DNA from: Nautilus pompilius
Taxonomy: Eukaryota; Mollusca; Cephalopoda; Nautilida; Nautilidae
Direction: 5' to 3'
Length of the DNA: 64,000 nt
NCBI GenBank assembly: GCA_018389105.1
Contig: JACATO010000626.1
Span: 62,001 to 126,000 of the forward strand
Positions within the stretch are counted from its first letter, which is position 1; each line of letters begins with the position of its first letter. Of the stretch, positions 58,378 through 64,000 are shown piece after piece. A model generated the notes under the pieces. That model ran no database searches. It saw only the letters and a program-made list of their open reading frames with translations, and was not told the DNA's origin. The position numbers were made by a program, and so were the translations under genes.

Positions 58378-59580
58378 ATGGAGCCTCAGCCATCGACATC
58401 CGCCAGCGCCGCCGTCGCCGCACCTGGCGACAAAAACAACGCGGAGACAAAAACCCCGAACGTTAATGAGGCCAACAAGGGAATAAAAACGTTCGAGTCA
58501 TTCCTCAGGGAACTGGAGCTGGACGCGTCCAGCTTGAAATTTGAACAGAAGAGCTCCCTGTTCGTGACCCCGGCCGCCGACGTCTACTGCGAGGACGTCG
58601 GCCGTGCCCTCAGCCTGGCCGGTCTGCTACCCCGTGTAAGGGCAGTCATTCCGAGCTACGGCGGGGCCGTGGAAATAATATGCCGGACAATGAAAGACGC
58701 CGAGGAGATGTGCACGAAAGCCCTGACCATCAAGGGCATCCATCACGTCATGCGGGGGGCCTCACCCCTCGCATGGGTTAAGATCCGGGGACTTCCGCTG
58801 ACCACGGGGTGCCGGATCCCCGAGCAACTGCTTGAACGGTACGGGCAAATCCTGATACCGTTCAAGTATGATTGTATTCCGGGGCTCCCGCTACTTTCCG
58901 GTCAGCGCAGCGGAAAGATGCTCTTGAGGGAACCGATACCCCGCCGCATCAGAGAGGTGGTGAACGGGCGGACCTACAGCTTCTCTGTCTTTTACAGAGA
59001 TCAGCCCGCCCCGCCCCCGTACTGCAGGATCTGCAGAACTACGGGACACACTAGGTTTAGTTGTCCGACGGGGGCGGAGAGAACCTCAGAATTACCACCA
59101 CCAACGAACCCAACGCCGGAGGTAAGTGCCCCCAACCCCGAAACCACCACGGAGGACACGGGGGACAAAAGGAAAAAGGACCAGAAAAAGTTGGCCCTGA
59201 AAACAAAACGACCACCCATAAAAGAAGAGCCGGATGAGGAAAGAAACGACCCGCCGGAACAACAAAAGCCGGCAGGCTCTGACGGGGAGGACGACCTAGT
59301 CGTCGTCTCCGTCAGGAAACCACAGCGCCCGAAGGGGCCGAAGAGGACGGTGAGGGGCTCCAGCCCTCCAACCCCTCCAAAGAAGAAGAAGAGGAAGGCG
59401 GAAAGCACTCCGTCCACAGCTGAAGTGAGAGAACCGTCAGCAGAGAGGCCCAATATGGCGCCCACCGTGGTCTTAGAAAAGCTAACACCCCTACGACTCA
59501 AGGGGCTGATGGCATGGAAGTGCCCACCTGAGGGATGTCACTTCCTTTTCGGACGGCTCTTTCGGCCTCGTTTTAGGTAA
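58378..59580 (+). CDS. J ORF1: full-length RNA-binding protein with CCHC knuckle
   Basis: ATG 58378 opens MEPQPSTSASAAV and a 400-residue frame, the only long uninterrupted ORF1 in the window. In order: IKTFESFLRELELDASSLKF, KSSLFVTPAADVYCEDVGRA, VRAVIPSYGGAVEIIC, AWVKIRGLPLTTG, YGQILIPFKYD and SGQRSGKMLLREPIPRRIREV (RRM-like region, about residues 45-215). The knuckle CRICRTTGHTRFSC (about 223-236) is followed by an acidic/basic linker with KRTVRGSSPPTPPKKKKRK. The frame passes the ancestral stop (TGA 59529-59531 in another frame) and ends RLFRPRFR. G shares this ending. Whether the extended tail is functional or a shared frameshift is uncertain. The protein would bind LINE RNA in a ribonucleoprotein particle. 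Confidence 0.82.
   Translation: MEPQPSTSASAAVAAPGDKNNAETKTPNVNEANKGIKTFESFLRELELDASSLKFEQKSSLFVTPAADVYCEDVGRALSLAGLLPRVRAVIPSYGGAVEIICRTMKDAEEMCTKALTIKGIHHVMRGASPLAWVKIRGLPLTTGCRIPEQLLERYGQILIPFKYDCIPGLPLLSGQRSGKMLLREPIPRRIREVVNGRTYSFSVFYRDQPAPPPYCRICRTTGHTRFSCPTGAERTSELPPPTNPTPEVSAPNPETTTEDTGDKRKKDQKKLALKTKRPPIKEEPDEERNDPPEQQKPAGSDGEDDLVVVSVRKPQRPKGPKRTVRGSSPPTPPKKKKRKAESTPSTAEVREPSAERPNMAPTVVLEKLTPLRLKGLMAWKCPPEGCHFLFGRLFRPRFR
59516..59545 (+). other. ORF1 stop-codon hairpin, copy J
   Basis: Stem GGAAGTG (59516-59522)/CACTTCC (59539-59545), loop with the ancestral TGA (59529-59531). Confidence 0.8.
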
Positions 59581-59613
59581 CGTCCACGGACTGCGATCTC
59601 TTGACCACCGATC

Positions 59614-62600
59614 ATGTCTAGACGCTTAGAAATCTTATCCCTGAATTTAAGAGGGATAAAATTCAACAAACATTGGAATAACTACCTAGATCAACTGTCA
59701 CACACCACCCACGACAGAATAATATGCATGCAGGAACTGCATCTGCAGTCTAACCATGAGGTAGATAAGTATCTTACCAACTGGCATGGACTAGCAGTAA
59801 CCAGCCTAGACCCCATAGGTAGAAAGAAAGGTGTCGCAATCCTCTTTCACCCAAACATGCACCCAAAAATAGAACACACCTACAAAGACGACGACGGACG
59901 GATCGTCATAGCCAGCTACCAAAACCAGCTCCAAAGAAAAGTAATGATTGTATCGGTGTACGCCCCTACCGTTGCGAAGGAGCGGACAGCGTTCTTTCTG
60001 CGCTTCAATGATATACTAGAGCAGGAACTTAGGTCATACCCTGCAGACGACATATACATTGCAGGTGATTTCAACTGCGTCCCCTCCCATGAGCTAGACA
60101 GGCAGGGATCAGACATTAAAAGTAGGACGCATCTGATGGGAGCGCCACAACTGCAGACCATGTGTTCGCGGTTTGGCCTGGTCGATGCGTATAGATATAA
60201 ACACCCAAACGCGCTGTCGTACACTCATTATAGTAAAAAGTATAGTGTAGCCACTAGACTAGATAGAGTGTACGCATCTAAACACATGGCTAGGCAACTC
60301 CAGGACGTGGCGCACGACGTTATCGCGTGGAGTGACCATTCCCAGGTCACGGCCGGCTTCTTGATTCAAGCGAATACCAGAGGACCCGGATTATGGAAGC
60401 TCAACAACGCTATTCTGACCGAGTCGGAGTACGTCGAGAGCATCCAGAACATCTGGAGAGACTGGTCCCTGCGCAAGGACGAGTTCGCCGACCCCCTGGA
60501 ATGGTGGGACTTAGGCAAGGACAGACTAAGGAATTTTAGCATAAGGTATAGTCAGGCACGTAGTGCATATAAGGTATACATAGAATCTAGACTTAAAGAG
60601 GAACTAAAGCTAGAGCTTAAACAGGTCGCTTTAGGGCTAGACAACAAAGAAAAGATACAAGCCATCCAAACCAAGATCAACCGCATTCAGGTAGACAAAA
60701 CAGAAGGAGCTAGGATTAGGGCCTGAGTACCGGCCATGAACGGTGAAGGTTGTAGGAGGTCCTTCTGTGGTTTAGGAAAAGCAAATGGTGATAGGAAAAC
60801 TATAAATAAACTGATAAACAAAGACGGCCAGACCCTCACTAACTTGGGGGATATCCTAGATGAAGAGTCTCGGTTTTATAGTGAATTATACACTAGAGAA
60901 GACACTTGTCCTTCAGCTAAGGACGAAAACTTGGCGTGTCTGGAAAATAAACTAGATCCCCTAGATGCCGAACTCTGTGAAGGACCCCTAAACGTGAATG
61001 AGGTAAAACAGGCCATTAGGGCCTCAAATAAAGACAAGACTCCCGGAAAGGACGGCCTTACGCTAGATTTCTATAAGAGGTTTGAATACCTCCTAGCAGA
61101 GGACCTGACTTTCGTTGCGAATAGCGCATACAGTAGGGGGGCTCTATAAGAATCCCAGCGTGCCGCCACCATCGTCCTGCTGCCGAAGGGGGCAACGGGG
61201 CGTACCTGGAGAACTGGAGGCCCGTAAGTCTCCTAAATAGTGATTATAAGATTATTACTAAGGTGCTAGCAAATCGGCTAGGCAAAGTAATCGGTAAAGT
61301 TACCAGTGCAGTTCCTGGTAGGAGTATCACGAATACCCTCCAGCTGTTCAGAGAAAGTACAAGTAGGCTAGACACGGAAAATTCCCTTGGAATAATGCTA
61401 GCCGTTGATCAAAAGAAAGCATTTGACAGGGTAGATTGGAATTTTCTGATAAAAACACTTAAAGCCCTAGGCTTTGGGGAGTATTTCGTAAATTTCATCC
61501 GCCTTCTCTACAGAGACATCACCACACAGATACAACAAAACGGTTTCGTCTCTTCGCCTATCCACCCAACTAGAGGCATACGGCAGGGATGCCCCCTGAG
61601 CGCCATGCTATATGTCCTCACTGCTGAGACGATGGCGGCCTATATCCGCTCTAATGGAAACATTAGCGGTATAGGTGACGTCAAAGTCCAGCAGTATGCC
61701 GACGACACGACGCTATTCCTGCAGGACATGGACAGCCTGCAGGAGGCTCCCAGAAGCCGCCTAAACGTCACAGCGTGACATGGGTGGAAGGCCAGATAAA
61801 ATTACTAGGCATCTTTTTTCCCACTAATGCACACACTAACATGCAAAAAGACAACTGTAATACAATAATCAACAAGATCAAGGCTTTACTAACAGCATGG
61901 TCTTCTTCAAACCTCTCCTATCTTACAAAGTCACAACTCATACACACATACGCTGCACCCAAAATTTACTACAAGGCCAAAATTATAGGAATGCCAGCGT
62001 GGGCGCGTACCGCCATAGACGCCGAGATCGATCGGTTCCTGTGGCAAGGGCGCAAACACCTGGCGAATAAACAGGTAATTAGACTCCCCAGATGCCGTGG
62101 AGGGCTAAACATCATAAACCTAGAGAGCAAAACAGGTGCTCAACAAATTATAAATATATTAAACGTCATTAGAACCACTGAGAATAGACCAAGATGGCAC
62201 CAGCTACTTTTAGACCGTTTAGCTAAGGCATATCGCGCCCCTAGCGGGATGCATGTCTTAACTAACAATCTTAAACTATACAGAGCACAGAAAAACATAC
62301 TAACAGACTACCAGGTTAGCGCCCTCACTAACTGGATCAAGTCCAACACAGACATAACACACAGCATGATCTAGAACAATTATCCCAACGTGATATATAC
62401 TTATTCCTGTCATCACGCCCGATCACAGAACCGGACTACAGGGGGAAGTGGTAAACAACCCTAAATTCAGGCCCAATTCCATGGGATAGAATTTGGAATA
62501 GCAGTATAAACCGCCTCGTGGATGGATACACCTCTGACATACACTGGAAAATTCTAAGAAACGTACTCCCCACCAGGAGAACAAACACAAATGGAAGCTT

Positions 62601-63028
62601 ATTAACTCACCGAAATGTCTCAGATGTAATGAGAAGGACGAGACGGCACTACATTGTATATTCTCATGTCCTCTGAATATTGAGCTGTGGTGCCTAGTCC
62701 GTGACCTGGTATTTAAAATTAAAAGTTCCCAGGACAAACTTAGTTCATTCTGGCGCATCTATGGATTCACTCCTAGAACTGCCTTTCGAACTTCATGGTT
62801 TTCACCCCTCATCGGATAGCCTGGGGTACCCAGAAGGCTTTAGAGGGCGGTCATCTCACCTCAACCAACAAACTCTTCCAAAATCACGTAACACTTTGGT
62901 TACGACAAAAATACGCAGTCATGAAGTCCAGTATAAATGATAGAGTAATCTATTCATCCATCTGGCTCATCAACAACACCGTTTACAACTACACCCTGAC
63001 GTCACACCATCCTCAACCATCACCTTAG
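59614..63028 (+). pseudogene. J ORF2: intact endonuclease, disrupted RT
   Basis: ATG 59614 (MSRRLEILSLNLRGIKF) opens 370 codons with all endonuclease motifs: MQELHL, VYAPTVAKER, AGDFNCVPSHELDRQG, ATRLDRVYAS, WSDHSQV. A nonsense codon (CGA to TGA, about 60723) ends it. The next frame ends at TAA 61147-61149, where TCA is expected. A 1-nt loss near 61190 and a 15-nt loss removing DQTCA (about 61310) follow. MLAVDQKKAFDRVDW, GIRQGCPLSAMLY and QYADDTTLFLQD are intact. A deletion of about 100 nt at 61748, between two GGAGGC repeats, removes the region up to PPK. Later frames carry LLGIFFPTN, FLWQGRKH and the knuckle CLRCNEKDETALHCIFSC with more shifts. The end is near 63028. Confidence 0.88.
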
Positions 63029-63938
63029 ACCAACCCCACCCTACCCTTGTCTTTCGTCACTCCCTTTCTTTTGTTTCAGATGAAACTAATCTAGAAGACT
63101 CTTAGGAACAGAAGACTTCTCTCTAGTTTTCTTGCTTTTTCAGCAATTTTGTAATTTCAGAATCTTTAAGACGACCTGCGGAGATCTTTTGAAATCCTAA
63201 ATCTTACTATAATTTCAATTCCACCTCCCCCAAACAACTTAACCCCCTCCCCTCTATCAGTGCAAGCCTCTATTTATTTGTAAAGTACTCCTCCCCAAAC
63301 ATCAACCCCGTAAATGGACTAACCATGTTTCTGTCTCCGTTCCTACTATCCACCCTTTACAGTCCAAACTAACATCAAAGGATTTTCAAAAGAAGACGGT
63401 GGTGCGGAATGGGGGGCTGGCCGCTAGGCTACTTCCCGGCATTTCCACCAGCCAGGGAACCTTCGGTCCCCCTACGTGGGAGGATCAAATGATCACCTCT
63501 AAATATTACCATCTGGGAATCTCTGATTCCCCAACGTGGGAGGACTGACCACCACAAATTAGGAAACGGAGGGAGAACGTGACTCCATCCATTTTTCACC
63601 AACAAAAAATAAAAAATAGAACCCACCCCACCTCCATACTCATGTTGGATTTAATAAAAATAAAAAGTGGCCCAAACTCTCCCCTCTCAGCTTCTAAGGA
63701 CACACAGAGAGAAAACTCTGTTCCGAGGGTTCAGCCTGGAAAAATCCTACCTCTCCTGCCGTATTTACGGAGGAGTTGGGTAGCCCGCTGCTCTCACTAG
63801 CAATAGGTACACATACACAAAACACAGGTCGAAATAAGGCCTCACTCATAAACAGCTGTGACGGCCGAACGTGGAACCGACCCAGCTCCCGACACACAAA
63901 CACAACCTTACACACACCCACCACCTCAAAAAAAAAAA
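63029..63938 (+). other. 3' UTR and tail of copy J
   Basis: Hairpins: GGGAAC-CTTCG-GTCCCC at 63455-63471 and GGGAAT-CTCTG-ATTCCC at 63515-63531, each followed by ACGTGGGAG. GGAG/CTCC at 63572-63586 is a weakened version of the third hairpin. The tail block starts at about 63696 and ends in A11. Confidence 0.78.
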
Positions 63939-64000
63939 GTGTACAGACTCACGAAACTAAACAAACATTTTACCTTTAAAATCTAAAGTAGATATTCTCT
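63939..64000. other. Sequence after the last LINE A-tract
   Basis: Begins GTGTACAGACTCACG. It may be another LINE 5' end or the array boundary; too short to decide. No coding frame. Confidence 0.3.

Larger units (their letters stand above)
57322..63938 (+). mobile_element. LINE copy J, complete length (G subfamily)
   Basis: Starts with the U2-like segment at 57322 and ends in A11 (63928-63938). It has a 1056-bp 5' UTR, full ORF1, decayed ORF2 and a 3' UTR. What follows the A-tract (GTGTACAG...) is not a recognisable LINE start within the 62 bases left. Confidence 0.87.

Noticed and set aside
63939..63960. GTGTAC after the final A-tract as another U2-like start
   Set aside because: Only GTGTA is shared with U2; too short to distinguish from chance.
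1..64000. tRNA, rRNA and bacterial-type operon signals
   Set aside because: None were found; Shine-Dalgarno-like strings before ORFs are incidental in this eukaryotic repeat DNA.

Overview
This is eukaryotic, almost certainly animal, repeat DNA with no convincing host gene. It holds at least ten copies of APE-type non-LTR retrotransposons (LINEs) of Tx1/L1-like type, plus several hAT DNA transposons. Each complete LINE has a long 5' UTR, ORF1 (RNA-binding-like region plus a CCHC knuckle), ORF2 (AP endonuclease, reverse transcriptase, C-terminal zinc knuckle) and a structured 3' UTR ending in an A-tract. The mix would suit a vertebrate or basal chordate, but I cannot name the species.

Layout. 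1-2.76 kb: a broken ZMYM1/TTF-type hAT-related reading frame and two LINE ORF1 scraps, all minus strand. 2.76-7.06 kb: AT-rich DNA with no gene, except a heavily decayed hAT-like transposase at 5.3-6.6 kb (plus). 7.06-19.41 kb: minus-strand LINE copies, here named L0, A2, A1 and B; A1 is split by an old hAT element (12553-15205). 19.41-63.94 kb: plus-strand copies C, D, E, F, G, H, I and J, each starting where the previous one ends. An intact-looking hAT element (43437-45982) with a 636-aa transposase and a perfect 8-bp target duplication sits in the 3' tail of G. A retrocopied mRNA 3' end sits exactly at the G/H junction.

The main result is the architecture. Full-length and truncated LINEs of several subfamilies are joined head to tail. 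Each ends in an A-tract, and the next usually starts GATC. In G, I and J the start closely resembles nucleotides 25-53 of U2 snRNA. Because neighbours belong to different subfamilies, repeated insertion at one recurring target explains the array better than tandem duplication. U2-targeted Tx1-clade elements (Keno) are known, so this may be a Keno-like lineage whose target is regenerated, or carried, at the element 5' end.

Comparing the copies also shows conserved RNA-level structure. There is a hairpin around the ORF1 stop codon with compensatory stem changes, and a constant 78-82 nt gap to the ORF2 start. A nucleotide-conserved hairpin lies inside the ORF2 start. One or two 3' UTR stem-loops (6-bp stem, 5-nt loop) occur in seven copies with many covarying stems. 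A splice-donor-like GGTAAGT lies about 105 nt from the 5' end. All LINE copies are disabled; H and F are closest to intact. The hAT at 43.4 kb is the only element whose protein looks complete.
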